Source: Zhengitettix transpicula (lineage: Eukaryota; Arthropoda; Insecta; Orthoptera; Tetrigidae). Taken from it: a stretch of 64,000 bases of DNA. Shown one piece after another: positions 9,991 through 22,230 of this stretch (positions are counted from its first letter, which is position 1; each line of letters starts with the position of its first letter). The position numbers were made by a program, and so were the translations under genes. Location: positions 48,954,395 through 49,018,394 of the forward strand of contig CM073590.1 in assembly GCA_037074705.1 (NCBI GenBank), given 5' to 3'. The notes under the pieces are model-generated. The model was not told where the DNA came from. It worked only from the letters and a program-made list of their open reading frames with translations, and did not search any database.

Positions 9991-10876
9991 GAAATATTTC
10001 TAATAATTAGGTTACGCAGACTATTTGCGTTGTGGAATTAATTATAATATACAAAAGAGTGTATAAATCTGATATTGGACGTGAATGTTAGCATTGTATA
10101 TTGCATGGCACGTTGCATAAAGGGTTTGTCGCAAACATCCTTGACAAAAACGCTTGACCGCGTTTAATTTGTGGAATAATACAGAATACGCAAGCCCAAT
10201 GACGATTAACTCTTGTTATGAATTCAAAATAAGTGTAAATATTTACTACTGCCATGCGCTGCTGTTTGCCTTCCGCAATTGATAATTATCTTCACATATT
10301 TAGATAGTCTAATAATAAACGCAGGTGTCGAGTATTAATAAATATGTGAAATGTGTACACATTAATTAAAACCGTGTAAAAATAAAAAATTTAATAATTT
10401 GGAGTGTTGAAGCAATTTTTTGTAATTTTTTACTCTTAATTTCATGCCTGATTGAAAAAAGTATCCGGATTCTCACAATCTTATTTAAGAATTAATCGTT
10501 ACAGAAAATTTGTAAAAGTTGAAACTGTTTTGGTTACGGTTTATAAATAAAGTAATAAAAATTACTAAATATAAAGTCATTGGTAATAAATTATGTTTAT
10601 AGGACACGATAATACTAGTGAATAAAATTAAGCAATACTTAATAGGAATCAATTTTGTGTAAAACATTCGATTATACTGAACGTTGAAATTGTGAACATG
10701 TGAACTTGTTGCCATTTGCACACGTTTCCGTGGGTTTTCCTTAATTTGAGGCAATGTAACTTCAATTAATTGCTTCTATTATGAGGTAATTGAGTACTAA
10801 TGGTCTCGTATTTCGACGTTGAAATTGGCTATTATGCAGCAGAGATCTAACAGTTCCCTCATTCCGGCCATTTGTC
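9991..10876. other. AT-rich, no gene seen
   Basis: No recognised repeat or coding sequence; the 89-codon minus frame (10485-10754) is low-complexity. Confidence 0.4.
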
Positions 10877-10945
10877 TATCCCTTCCTATGCTGTTAAAGG
10901 GAACTAGTCATCAAAGCGGATAACCCTCATGCTACCTGAGACTAA
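10877..10945 (+). mobile_element. RP retroposon 3' fragment, diverged
   Basis: Plus orientation: tcccttcctatgctgttaaa, ggataaccctcatgctacct, then a degraded A-rich end. Strongly 5'-truncated. Confidence 0.6.
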
Positions 10946-11351
10946 TAATAATAAAGGATTATAGAAAAACACGCCTAAAAACATACCCGAAGTTTTATTG
11001 AGTGGGCCCTCTAATTGTAATATTTAAGAATTAAATAAAATAAATAATATTTTATTTTATTTTAATTGACTAAATGAAATGTTTAAATATGGAAATAAAT
11101 ATTAGTATGAATGAAAACGTTACTTAAACCATTTAAGTTAATGAACTATAAACATACATTGACATAAATCTACTGTTATTTTCGTACAGAATGTTTTATT
11201 TGAAAGTCAATAGAAAAAACATGAAATTATAAATCATCTTTAAAAAATACCGAATACATATTTCTGTGGCTAAGAAATTATCGTTTAAGCAGAATTCGTT
11301 GTCGAGTAACAACTTACCGACTGTTACGTGTTTTCGATGAGATTCAAAGAT

Positions 11352-11717
11352 ATTTTTTTAGAGTAACAGATTACATGAGGGTAATCCACGTAGTGAAAAC
11401 TCGCTTTTAATAGCATAGGAAGGGATTTGAAAGGGACTATGCGGAAAGGTAGGGGAAGGTAGCCAAGGGTAAATTAGAGCCCCGGGAGACTGTTTCAGGA
11501 TCCTACCTGGAATACGCCTAAAAGTGATGCAACTGTCCGCCTGTTCCGATGGGAAAAGAGAACAACTCTTACCGTATGCACAAAGTCTGCAACTCCGGAA
11601 CATACGCCTCTCAAAACAGCCCGAGGTACGTTGGTTTGTGGGAACGTTAGTTCAAAAGCAGAGATAGAAGTAAGTACCCCCAAAGGTAGCCCTCTCCGTC
11701 TCTCCAGAAAGGTTCAA
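11352..11717 (-). mobile_element. RP retroposon copy with internal deletion
   Basis: Minus-oriented copy from the T-run and gagtaacagattacatgagg to cgtctctccagaaaggttca. About 140 bp in the middle are missing (aaagtgatgcaa joins ctgtccgcctgttcc). Apparent peptide frames such as PFQIPSYAIK recur because the repeat recurs. Confidence 0.8.
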
Positions 11718-11742
11718 CCGATCGTTAAACAGTTTTTTGATT

Positions 11743-12102
11743 ATTTTTTTTTAGGGTAACAGGCTACATGAGGGTAATCCACATGGCAGCAACTCCCCGT
11801 TTAATAGCATAGGAAGGGATTTGAAAGGGGGATGCGGAAGGTTGAAGGAAGGTATCCAAGGGTTAATTAGAGCCCCGGGCGACTGTTTAAGGATCATACC
11901 CGGAATACGTCTAAAAGTGATGCAGGGAATACCCTAGAAAAACCTACATCAGGTAGGTCGGGCATTTGGTACTTGTCCCATGCCCTTCCGATGGCGGGAG
12001 AGAGGTTAGATGTGGGGTCGCAGCTTTCCCCTCGACGTGCCTTGACCGGTTTAGGAGGCAGCTGGCCGACTATTCCAATAGGAATAGCGGACAGCTCTTA
12101 CA
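11743..12102 (-). mobile_element. RP retroposon copy
   Basis: Minus-oriented: T-run, agggtaacaggctacatgag, through the middle (gatgcagggaataccctaga) to aggaatagcggacagctctta. The 5' part present in the neighbour at 11352 is missing here, so the copy is 5'-truncated. It directly follows the previous copy. Confidence 0.8.
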
Positions 12103-12571
12103 CAGGTTTTTAACCGAACAGATGTACATTTTCCGTTATCGCAACACGACCGCAGGCCATGAAAGTATTTTTTTTTTCAGTCGACGTAAATAAATATTTT
12201 AATAACTCCTTTCTTCTTAGAAGCTTCAATTAAATCAACCATACCCTTTTCTGTTCCAGCATAACCTTGTGTCTATTTTTGGTATGTTTCATACATCCCC
12301 GTTACGGTTACTCCCTTTTCTGCTTAAATTTAAATATTCTTCAAAAAGGATAGCACAAAATAAAGCTGTATTTATACTGTGGTTTAAAAAGGATTAAAAA
12401 ATAAATAATAAAAATGTTTGTTATTTACTTTAACAAGTATTAGCTACTTAATTAACGAAATTTTATAAATAAAATTTACAAATATGAATAGATACAGAAA
12501 TTATTCACAAATTTGAATTTTAGTTGATCAAAAATCGCGTCCTGTTAATTACTGAATCTCGTACTCTGTAT

Positions 12572-14150
12572 GGATAGATAGATAGATAGATAGATAGATT
12601 TATTCACCATTAGCCCTCTAAAGAGGAAATAGGATTCGTCACAAATGTACAGTAGATAAATTGCATATAAACTTATAATACACAAAAACACACACAAAAA
12701 TTCATATCTGTTTACATTAGTCTAGTCACTACAATCATACACACTATTTTTAGGAAACACGCACACGACACAAATCACTTCCTGGTATTAATCTCCTGTC
12801 GCTAGGTACGGAGGGATGTCGTCATAGATATTTACTAAAACAGAAAGCAGAGGCAGGAAAACAGAACCAAAAGGGGAAAACTGGACAAACTATTTACATA
12901 TTTATAGCATATTCGGCAATTTTGTAGGCAAGGCAGTTCAACGAATGTCAGACCGATTCAAAAATTCGTGTACGGAGTAATAAGTTCCATTGCAAAGGTA
13001 AGTTTTACTCTCCTTTACGAATAAGTTGTAGTTTTTGATGTTCTTTACATGATCAGGAAGGCTGTTAAATAGTGCGATACCGGAATAATGAACGCTAGAC
13101 TCATAGAGACTGAGGCTGTGCTTGTCAGACCTAAGAACTGAACGGTTTCTTGTGTCATAGCCATGATTGTCCCCGTTACTTGCAAAAAGGTTCATGTTGC
13201 GTTTAACAAATTTTAGTATTTCTAATATGTAAGCGCTAGGTAGAGTCAGAATATGGAGTCTTTTGAACAGCGGCCTGCAGCTTTCTCTAGCATCTGAACC
13301 AGATATAATTCTAATGGCTCGTTTTTGCAGTTTGAAAACATCCACACTACGAGAACAATTGCCCCAGTTGGCAATACCGTAACACATATGTGAATGAAAG
13401 TAGGCAAAGTAGACTAGTGAAGCAGTTTTGGTATCAACTTGTTGCGTCAATAGTCTCAATGAGTAACAAACAGAACTAAGTTTGCGCACGAGGCGATCAA
13501 TGTGTAAGTTCCATTTTAATTTCATGTCGACTTGCAAGCCGAGGAAAGTCGCATGATCAGAGAACTTATCCGTTACGATGTTGTTGGTTTCTGTTGTAAA
13601 ACGAACTAACCTAGTTTTCTGTACATTGAGCGTTAATTTATTGGCGGCGAACCAAGTATTTAGGTCTCTAGATGCAATCTCAATCTTCGCATTGAGATTA
13701 TTTAAATCAATATCCGTAATTAACAAATTAGTGTCATCTGCGTATAAGACAGATTTTATAGGGTCCATATATTCTGGAAGATCGTTAATATACAAAAGAA
13801 AAAGCAGGGGACCTAATATTGAGCCCTGAGGCACGCCACAAGAAATGCCCTCCCATTCTGACAAGTGCACCTCACCAGCTTTGTTTTTTAAGGCTACCTT
13901 CTGTTTCCGATTGTTGAGATAAGATTCAAAGAGTGCCAAAGCGTTGCCTCTGATCCCATAATATTCTAATTTTTGGAGGAGTATGCTGTGATCTACAAGA
14001 TCAAATGCCTTCGAGAGATCAGCAAAAATTCCGGCTACTTTCAGTTTTTCATCAATGGAGGGCTGGACAATGAAATTAATATATCTGGAAATTTGAGAAT
14101 TAATAATTTCTGACCCATTTGGTACTGTACTTACTATTAGTCTCACTATT
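12572..14150 (-). mobile_element. 5'-truncated LINE (CR1/Jockey group) with (TCTA)n tail
   Basis: The minus-strand element carries the 3' half of a LINE ORF2 and a 330-bp 3' untranslated region ending gctaatggtgaataaa and a (TCTA)n tail, seen as gatagatagata at 12572-12600. Microsatellite tails in place of poly-A are common in CR1/L2-like LINEs. The endonuclease and the first RT motifs are missing; the sequence breaks off near 14150. No clear target duplication was found. Confidence 0.85.
12938..14146 (-). CDS. LINE reverse transcriptase, C-terminal 402 codons, open
   Basis: A reverse transcriptase of a CR1/Jockey-group LINE. Visible are IFADLSKAFDLVDHSILLQK (motif A, residues about 40-59), GVPQGSILGPLLF (residues 104-116), VLYADDTNLLI with an intact YADD (residues 135-138), NKLTLNVQKT, and ATFLGLQVD. 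The conserved C-terminal domain follows (VYFAYFHSHMCYGIANWG, LQKRAIRIISG, LFNSLPDHVKNI, YSVHEFL). The frame stays open to its stop at 12938, which suggests a recent insertion. The N-terminal endonuclease and RT motifs 0-1 are absent, and the first Met is not a genuine start. Inactive as it stands because it is 5'-truncated. Confidence 0.85.
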   Translation of the reverse strand: MRLIVSTVPNGSEIINSQISRYINFIVQPSIDEKLKVAGIFADLSKAFDLVDHSILLQKLEYYGIRGNALALFESYLNNRKQKVALKNKAGEVHLSEWEGISCGVPQGSILGPLLFLLYINDLPEYMDPIKSVLYADDTNLLITDIDLNNLNAKIEIASRDLNTWFAANKLTLNVQKTRLVRFTTETNNIVTDKFSDHATFLGLQVDMKLKWNLHIDRLVRKLSSVCYSLRLLTQQVDTKTASLVYFAYFHSHMCYGIANWGNCSRSVDVFKLQKRAIRIISGSDARESCRPLFKRLHILTLPSAYILEILKFVKRNMNLFASNGDNHGYDTRNRSVLRSDKHSLSLYESSVHYSGIALFNSLPDHVKNIKNYNLFVKESKTYLCNGTYYSVHEFLNRSDIR

Positions 14151-15954
14151 AGTCAAGTACTTATGAAACGAGGAACATGTCCTTCAGCTTCTCGCGTGGA
14201 CCACGTCTCGCTGTGTTCTCTCGAACTCATAGCTGCGTCACCAGATTTGTGTTTGGCACGTATTGAAGAAACGCTTTGTGGCGGTTGAACCAAATTACAT
14301 TGCTTGTGTGGCAAAAATGACATTTCTCACACCAAAGGCTTCAAAGCAACTGACTCTGCCCGAGTTTCAACCCTCCTTTCCGTATTTTCTACTCTGTTCT
14401 ATTTTCTGTTATTTCTTATCAAAGGAGACAAACCTTTTACGCATTTCTAGGTTCTGGCCTTCTGATTTTATTCTGAAATTTCAGAAAATGCTCCCCTCAT
14501 AATATTTGCCATTGCAATGGTTTCTCTTGAAGCCGACGGCAACAAGCATTCTCGGAAACAGGAAGCGGACTGTTAGTTTGGTACATTTTTAGCTTCTGCT
14601 AACAAAACCGTCCCATTTATTACTTAAACCCTGGACCTTTGGGTGTTTTAAAATAAATTTCAAATTGGCTCCATTACACACCATTACTTTACTCGTCTCT
14701 CGTCGTAGACATATCGTCAATCTCTCAAACTCTACTGCTTTCTTATCTAACAATGCATACACATGTGGCTCGAATCAGTTCAATCCCGGACAACATGTTT
14801 CGGGAAATGACCTCCAGTGAAATGTTTAAAATATGTAATATATATTTAATGCTACGTTTTAGAATACTAAATTACATACCCACTTTCAGACTCAAGCAAA
14901 CTATAAATAACTCTTCTACGTTACGTTAGAGGATTCATTTGACCATTTTGCACCCTTACATGCGTTTTTGTACCTATACTAGCCGAGTGCCCAATGTTTA
15001 CCATGTAATTATTTATTTAAAGCCGAAATTGTATTTACTTCTACATTAATCTTTAGTCAAGAAGTGATTTTACATACATATGGTAATTTCATCAACATTC
15101 CATCCCCGGTGCTATAAAATTTATTGAATTTTATTGCATCAATGCCAACAAACATATCTTCGAATTTCTTCTTAAATATACTCCTTGAGTATTGCAGGAT
15201 ATAATTGTCCCTCAATCTTCAGACATTACGAAAGATTAAATTGATTGAATTGTTAGCGACATTCACAAAGTAAACAAAAGGTCGCCATATTGGATTCACT
15301 AATATGGCACAATAATTAACTTACATTTTCTGCAAGGATCGTGAAGTATTTCGAATTGTTTTTTATTATCATTCGATGGAGTATTGCCGGATATAGTTAT
15401 ACTTTTTATTCAATCAAAATATTTGTGCTTTAATTCATTACGGAAAAAGGAACTATTTGCTTTGTTCGTCGCGTAGTAACGTCTCTCTCGCGCGTGACGT
15501 AATGCTCTCATGGCACACAGTAATTTAATACAAAATGATCTCGTTTTTCAATTATAATTTCTTTCACATTTATGTTACGGGTTTCTTGTGTTTTGAGGAA
15601 CATGTATAGAAAATTTCGTAGCACTCTCTCCACGCGTTTAAATTTGTATAGAAATTAACTTAAATACATACATACGTACATACATACAAGTATACATCCT
15701 TTTTTAATATATAGATTGCAATTCCTATTAATTATTATTTACCCAGGAGTCGAACAGACTACAACATTTTGGAACAAACATATTTAGTTTCTAAATTATA
15801 AAAATTATCTGACCCTTAATATTTGATTAATTTCATTTCTGTCTAAACGTCCACCAAAATTTATTATCTTTCATTTCTCTCTGTCAATTTATTTCTATTT
15901 CCGTTAAACTAAAAATTGTCTATACAAGCGATTGTCCGATCTGTGTTTCCCATA
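14151..15954. other. AT-rich, no gene seen
   Basis: Contains an (ACAT)n-like microsatellite at about 15662-15690. Otherwise nothing recognised. Confidence 0.4.
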
Positions 15955-17165
15955 TGTGCTCCTAAACCATTCATCCGGTTGCGCAGAAACTTTGGTGAGC
16001 ACCCCCGGGAAGGTTTCTTTCGGTTTTTCAAAGTGGTAGGAATCTCCTAAGGGGTAAACGGGGGTGAAATTTAAAAACTTGCGATAATGGCCAATATTAA
16101 CATTTATTAGTTACTTGTTGTGGCCTATGTGATGAATACTTTGTATCCAGATGTATTTAGAGTATAATTTCAACCCCTTAAAGGTGGTGGATGATGGGCG
16201 TTACATTACAAAACGCGGAAAAAATTAGGTTGCTGTCAAATACAGCGTTATAGCTTTCAATGAGTTTAATTCTTGTATTTACCATAGTGGTTAAAATGTA
16301 GTTCAGCCCCTAGGATCGGGGATGGGGGAGGAATTTTAAAACGTGATAAAACGTTATTAGCGTGGAATTAGTATTCTATATCAATAACATTAATAGTTTC
16401 TTCTTTATATGTTTTAGGGTATAATTTCAACCTCGTACAGAATGGGAAGACAGCACCACCAAGGATGTGCGTGAAGGTGCGTTACATAAAATAACGTGAA
16501 ACAACCAAAATAGGTGTCAAATCCATGGTTACAGATGGCAATGAGTTTAATTCTGACATTAACTATGCCAGTTAAGTTGTAGTTCAGCCCCTAGGTGTGG
16601 GGGAGAATGAGAGTGAAATGCCGTTATGTAAAAGTAATGAGTTAAGAACTGAGACTGGTGTTGAATTTAGGGTTATGGAAGTCACTGAGTTTAATTCGGA
16701 CATTTACCATACTGGTTAATATGTAGCTCAGCCGCTTACGTTTACAATCATAAATGTGTAGACCAATATCTACCAAACTTAATACACATGTTAATTACGA
16801 TCCAGGAAGAAACACTGAGGGCTTAAGACACACCTACCGCCTCTACGGTTGGGGGTAGGGGTGGAATTTTAAAACATTCCTAAACAACTATTATTAGCGT
16901 CGAATAAAACGTTGTCGGAGCCGCTTAATTTGATAGTGTCATACTAGAATTTCTAAGTGTCTAATTTCAACTCCAGAACCCAAGGAAGGGAAGCTCCCTT
17001 ACTGTACGGGTTGTGGTGGAAATGATTCACATAAAAAGTAATGAAAAACAGACCGATATTAGTACCTGATTTCAATTCTTGCAATAATCATGGTGCTTAA
17101 TGAAATTTCATGTTCCTCCAAGTGGAGGCAGACGTGTTTGACAAAAGGTTACCCCGAGTAGTTTT
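15955..17165 (+). repeat. Diverged tandem repeat, ~130-145-bp period
   Basis: The unit is marked by caatgagtttaattctgaca, ttaaatgtagttcagcccct and aattttaaaacgtgataaaa. Marker positions include 16262, 16542 and 16685, with weaker units at about 16130, 16400, 16925 and 17060, giving roughly 130-145 bp spacing. G-rich segments (ggggatgggggagg) recur. The same family occurs at 1300-1800, 2290-2430, 27830-28450 and more weakly at 48870-49400. Confidence 0.65.
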
Positions 17166-17212
17166 AACTATCATGTTACGTGATAAATTTTTGATTTTCT
17201 TAGGGTACCACA

Positions 17213-17590
17213 TATATTTTAGTCTCTATTTAGTTTAAGGCTGTCTTTTTTACTCCTTTAAGATACCGGGAATAGTTTTAGACTTTATTACGTTAGCGAG
17301 TATTTTTTACTGTTTTCATTCGTCGTTAATTTTAGACACTTTTATGTTATGTAGAAGGAGAATTGATGAATTCCGTCAGTCAGCATCATGGTTTATTTGA
17401 AGTTAACTACCGAGGGGTTAGGCCGGAAAGGGGAATGTACTTTGGTAAATGTTATAAACACTGGTTGTATTGATGCTGGTTATATGGACTGTTTACTAAG
17501 AGCTTAGTGTGGAATTAATTCCTTCTCCGGGCTAATTTCAATAAATACGCGGGAAACGCCGGGAACTCAGGTAGTTAACTATAAATTAGA
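17213..17590 (+). repeat. Minisatellite plus dispersed repeat, copy 2 of 2
   Basis: Contains taccgggaatagttttagac and gcgagtattttttactg, followed by the same dispersed block as at 9820-9990. The identical order at two loci suggests one composite repeat. Confidence 0.55.
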
Positions 17591-20500
17591 TTCCACAATG
17601 AAATTAAAACTTACAGGAAGAAAAATTTTATAATAAAAAGCATTTCTCATTAATATTAACACAGATTATATTTATACAAAATACTGGATACATGTATTGG
17701 AATAATCAAATATTTATAAAATTTCAGCTAAATTATAAATACTAATCAACATTACAGCGCAATATAAAGCAAGAATGTTTCTGTGATATGCAAAATTGCT
17801 TGTAAATAGTTTGTGGAACACTTTTAAACATGCTCTAATATAAATAATATGCTTATTGTAGCTCTAAAAATATTTCTCTTCAAGAAACACATTCGTTATG
17901 TAAACTGATTCAAGTTCATACATTTAATAGTAAGCAGCACAATACAGTTCTCTGATAGACACAACAGTCTTACTTTTATTAACTAAATTTATGTTACAAT
18001 AGTAACAGTAAAAACATTGTTTCTTTAGATATTTCGTTTCGTATGTATAAGAAGCAAGTACAAGTAAACCATGCAACAATTTTATCATAAATATAAAACT
18101 ATTTCGAGTATCAACATTTTTTAATGATAATCTCAATTAACACTCCGTCAATGTAATTAAAATCAACTTTCAACGATCTGACGTGGAACTACAGAGGTAG
18201 CCAATCAATAAATTTCAGTTAACACTTTAGGCTGAGACAAATTTATGTTCTTGTGGCGAAAGCATCAAGTAATAATAGTTACGAAAATTATTTCCCAGAG
18301 CTTTCATCTGACTGTGTGCTTCGAACGATATGGATACATAAATGTTTTCGTGTTATTAAAGCCCAAAAATAACAAAATTATGGTAAGAGATATTTTTATA
18401 TATAAAGTGAATTCACTAAAATTTTAAGTTTTTATCAAACGACTGGGTTTTCCCAATCGTTTTTTCTTTACAGTAGTGTACATTATCTTACAATTATGTT
18501 AAAATATATATCACAGACAAATTACGGCGACACAAAGACTTTAACTTATTGTTGGTATCAACGCTGCAGTTCCATAATCGTTACACATATTTTACTTTAT
18601 GCACTTCAGTGTGTATTAAAACTTTATTATGTTCCATGCGTTAATATGTAACGCAATTATTTTCTCTGAGATGTTTGAAAAGCTTATGCTACTTTAAAAA
18701 CTACTTTGAAACAAATCTCTCATAGAACATTATTGTCTCTTTACGATCGATTATTAGTGTCATACTTCTATTTAGAATTTTTACTCGTCATTCATAACAT
18801 GAAAGATCACTTCCATTTCACAATAAATATATTTCACACTGAGCATTTTTGAAGTGCAGCAACTGTTTCCTCAAATATATTTAAATAAGTATACATTATT
18901 TCGTAGGATAAAATTAAAATAAATATTTAATAAGGGTACATCGACATAACATCATGATTACTTTGACTATATTTGAAACTTATTTAAGTCAGGTACGATT
19001 GAATACTTTGCATGCATTTATACATAAACTATATGATATTGAAACATATACGAGTATAATTAATGTTATATTATGTTTGTGTTTATACAACTAATGCTTT
19101 TATCACTTTTATTCTCAGTGTACTTTAAAATATTATAGCACTTTTCCAACTCTTAGTTATTATTATTAATATCATAGATGTAATTTTCTGAAAATTTATA
19201 TACATGAAACTAAATACAAAATTTAGTGATGCCATATTTATTGATTCTTTGAAAATGAAAAGACCTGATTATCAGTAAGGTCTTACTAGGGATATTTTTA
19301 TACTTGTTTCATGAAATACTTTGTATATAATAAATCAGTCTTCCGCCAATTACAGTCATTTTTAATATTAACGACCTTTTTTTATAAATTAAAAATGGAT
19401 TTGGAACAGAAATATTTTGTGTTTCTTGCATTACATCAGAATATATAATGGAGATGTAATACATAGTTTTGGATTAATATATGAAAACCACATTTATTAT
19501 CTCGTCACAAACTACATTAATAACAAAAATTCGTTACGTCAATTGTAAAACAGTAACTTTCGTCCGGCTGTTTTACAATCGTCGTAACGAATTTTCGCCC
19601 TTTTATATTGTTTACCATGGTATAATAAAGATTTTTTAAATATATTTATTAACATATATGTAAAGATTAAATAAAATAAATTCTTCAATAATAAAAATAC
19701 ATTAACCAAAGAACAATTCTCATCCAATTTATTTGAATTAAAGGGTATTGTAAAATGAAAACTGCAGTATAAATTTTCAATAAATGGTAAAATTGTTGGC
19801 AGTAATTTCGTACAAGTAATAATAATTTCCCTATATTACCACTTTTACCAGAATCTTTAATGTAAAAAACGTATTGCTGTTTCATATTCCAAATATTACT
19901 TAGTTAATTAAATTATAAAATTAATGTCGCCTGCTATTAAATACAAACATAATTATAAACTTAAATAATTTTTTTATGTATTCATGTTAAATATAAAATT
20001 TGTAGTATTGCCTTACGTTTATTGACAAAATAATATGTAATTTATTAGTTTTGACCATAAGATGGGTGATATGATTGATAAATATACATTATTGTATCGT
20101 ATTGCATATTAAAATGAATATTTAGTACAGTATCTGGGTAAATAAGTTATTTCTTCCACACATGGTTTGGTTTAAATTACAGCCGTAAAATTAATACTGA
20201 GCTATATATTATATTACATTACACATAAAAATGATCACTTTCAACTACTTATATACTTAAAATGTAGGTACATCCTTGTTCAACAAATAAAATATGAGCA
20301 TTTGGAATATATTATAAGAGAAAAAGTTGCCGTATAGAAATAACATTCAGATTAAATCTCTTAATTATTAAATCGATATTTTGGTTAAATGTTTAAGTCT
20401 AATATCATTTTCAAAATGATATGATAGTTTATTGCAACTCAATGATCTTCATTTTATCACTGCACGTGATGGATATTACTTCTGGGAGACTTTGTAAATT

Positions 20501-21765
20501 TATTACTTTATAATGATTTGTTTTGTATTACAGGAATGTTAGTAGTTCTCACTTGACTATAAGACATTATTATTAATAATATAATTGATAACTACAGGTA
20601 TTATTAGCCAACACGAAACTGTCTTAATAACCACTAACTCAAAAACTTTACTCAAAGTAATTTAGAAAAAATTAATTAAAGTAGGAACTTTCCTTTGTAC
20701 TCAAAACTATAACGCATTATTTCCAATCACCTAAAACTGATCATATATACGTAATTAGAAATAATGTATTGATCACAGCATATCTCCTTGTTTGGCATCG
20801 CAACGAAAGCTAGGCAATGATTTAACAAAAGGGGGATTTTAATCATAATAGTTGATTTGATACAATATTAGTCAGGTTGCTCGAATGTACAACGTGAATC
20901 GTAGTTATGTAATAAAAGAGAAAAGAACGATGGAAACATCCTCGTTTATAACTGAAAACTTCTGAGTTTTGGTAGGACCATCAGTTCAGATCATAGACAG
21001 GTCTGGTCGCTCTAAGTAGACTCATCCCTGAAAGGTCATGTTAACATCGGAACTCCTGTTCCATTCTCTATTGAGAGAGGTAGAGTTAATTAGTGCCAGT
21101 CTATCACTTGTTATAATATCTTCAAAATCACGAGAGATATTTTCATATCCGAGAAAAGCACGATTTAAAATATAGTAGTACTTTCTTGATGTAGAGGTAG
21201 GTATATTAAAGAAAGAAGAGTTATGAAGGATTTTACGTTATAAAAGGTGAAACTGACACAAAAGCTGTAATAAATATGCCAAACGGTGACAACGGTACGA
21301 TAAATAATGGATACACATAACTCAATGATTAAGCCGAAGTCTTGCGCTAATAGGGAAGAGCCAACGTGGGTCAGTACACCAGAGGAAACAATCGTCTCAA
21401 TTCCAATGTCCTAATGTCATTAACAAACGTCACGCAGTATTTATATTTTATAATGTAAATATAACTTTTCTTTGCTTCATCCAAGTCTCTGTACACCTAA
21501 AGTATTTTACTCATGAGTATGTGTATGGCAATAATTGTTGAAATGCAACAACTAAACATGAGATTTTGACAGAAACTACTACACTCAAACTGTAGTTGTG
21601 AGCTTATTTTGCAGTACTAAGCATTTCTATATTTTATTTAAAATTTTCGTACATATAAATAACACATCATTTTCTCCTAGAGTAATTCGTATCTTTCGTA
21701 AAAGTGTAGGAAAAATAGAATGATAAATATGACAAATACTGCATTAGGCAAAATGTCAATTCTTT
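17590..21765. other. AT-rich DNA downstream of ETHR, otherwise empty
   Basis: No coding exon or recognised repeat apart from the hairpin at 19526-19595. Short open frames of 60-70 codons here look random. It may include the ETHR distal 3' untranslated region at its upper end. Confidence 0.5.
19526..19595. other. 70-nt stem-loop, pre-miRNA-sized
   Basis: Left arm 19526-19553 and right arm 19568-19595 pair as attgtaaaacag/ctgttttacaat-type and aaaattcgttacg/cgtaacgaatttt segments with about three mismatches in 28 bp; loop taactttcgtccgg. It lies 2.2 kb beyond the ETHR distal stop. It could be a hairpin RNA, a tiny palindromic transposon relic or chance in AT-rich DNA; the long GC-containing arms make chance less likely. 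Confidence 0.55.
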
Positions 21766-22230
21766 CTATAGGAAAGAATCTTCTTTTCCCTTTCCCAAAC
21801 AAACGCCGTTTTCCACGCTAACGGAGCACTCCCGGGCCACATGATGTAGTAGCATCTTCTCAACTGCCCTTGAGCCGCGGCTGGTGCTCCGTCTCCAGAA
21901 GGAGTCTCTGGTGGACGACCTCGTGGTAGCCGTCAGTGTGCTGGAATTTCTGGTTCCCTTGCGTCCTAGGAGCACCGAAGTCTTGCTTTGCCAGCAGAGA
22001 CGGCTGAAGCCGTCGCGGAACTTGGACGACATCAGGTTGTACAGAATGGGATTGATGGCAGAGTTGAGGTAGTGCATTATCCGGCAGAAATATAGAAGAT
22101 TAAAATAGCCTTCGACTCCAAGCGAATTAACCATCTCAGGCGGCGCTACGACGATCCACAGAGTGAGGGCACGGAAAGGCAACAGACATATGAAAAACGC
22201 TAGAACCACTGTGCCTAGCATCAGCACCAC
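21766..22230 (-). CDS. ETHR: ETHR distal alternative last exon (TM6-TM7, tail)
   Basis: This terminal exon encodes TM6, ECL3, TM7 and the C-terminal tail of the distal isoform. The acceptor ttttcttccatag is followed by GTG GTG CTG ATG, so the reading is VVLMLGTVVLAFFICLLPFR in phase 0 after RKQ of the preceding exon. TM7 reads YFCRIMHYLNSAINPILYN, then LMSSKFRDGF. From VVLMLG to the cysteine after SSKFR I count 64 of 79 residues identical to the proximal exon. The tail is about 76 residues, Ser/Thr/Arg-rich (for example STRDSFWRRSTSRGSR) and unrelated in sequence to the proximal tail, as expected if the two isoforms differ in desensitisation or trafficking. Stop at 21766-21768. An AATAAA-like signal occurs on the minus strand near 21633-21638, but AT-rich DNA makes this weak. 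Confidence 0.9.
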   Translation of the reverse strand: MVLMLGTVVLAFFICLLPFRALTLWIVVAPPEMVNSLGVEGYFNLLYFCRIMHYLNSAINPILYNLMSSKFRDGFSRLCWQSKTSVLLGRKGTRNSSTLTATTRSSTRDSFWRRSTSRGSRAVEKMLLHHVARECSVSVENGVCLGKGKEDSFL

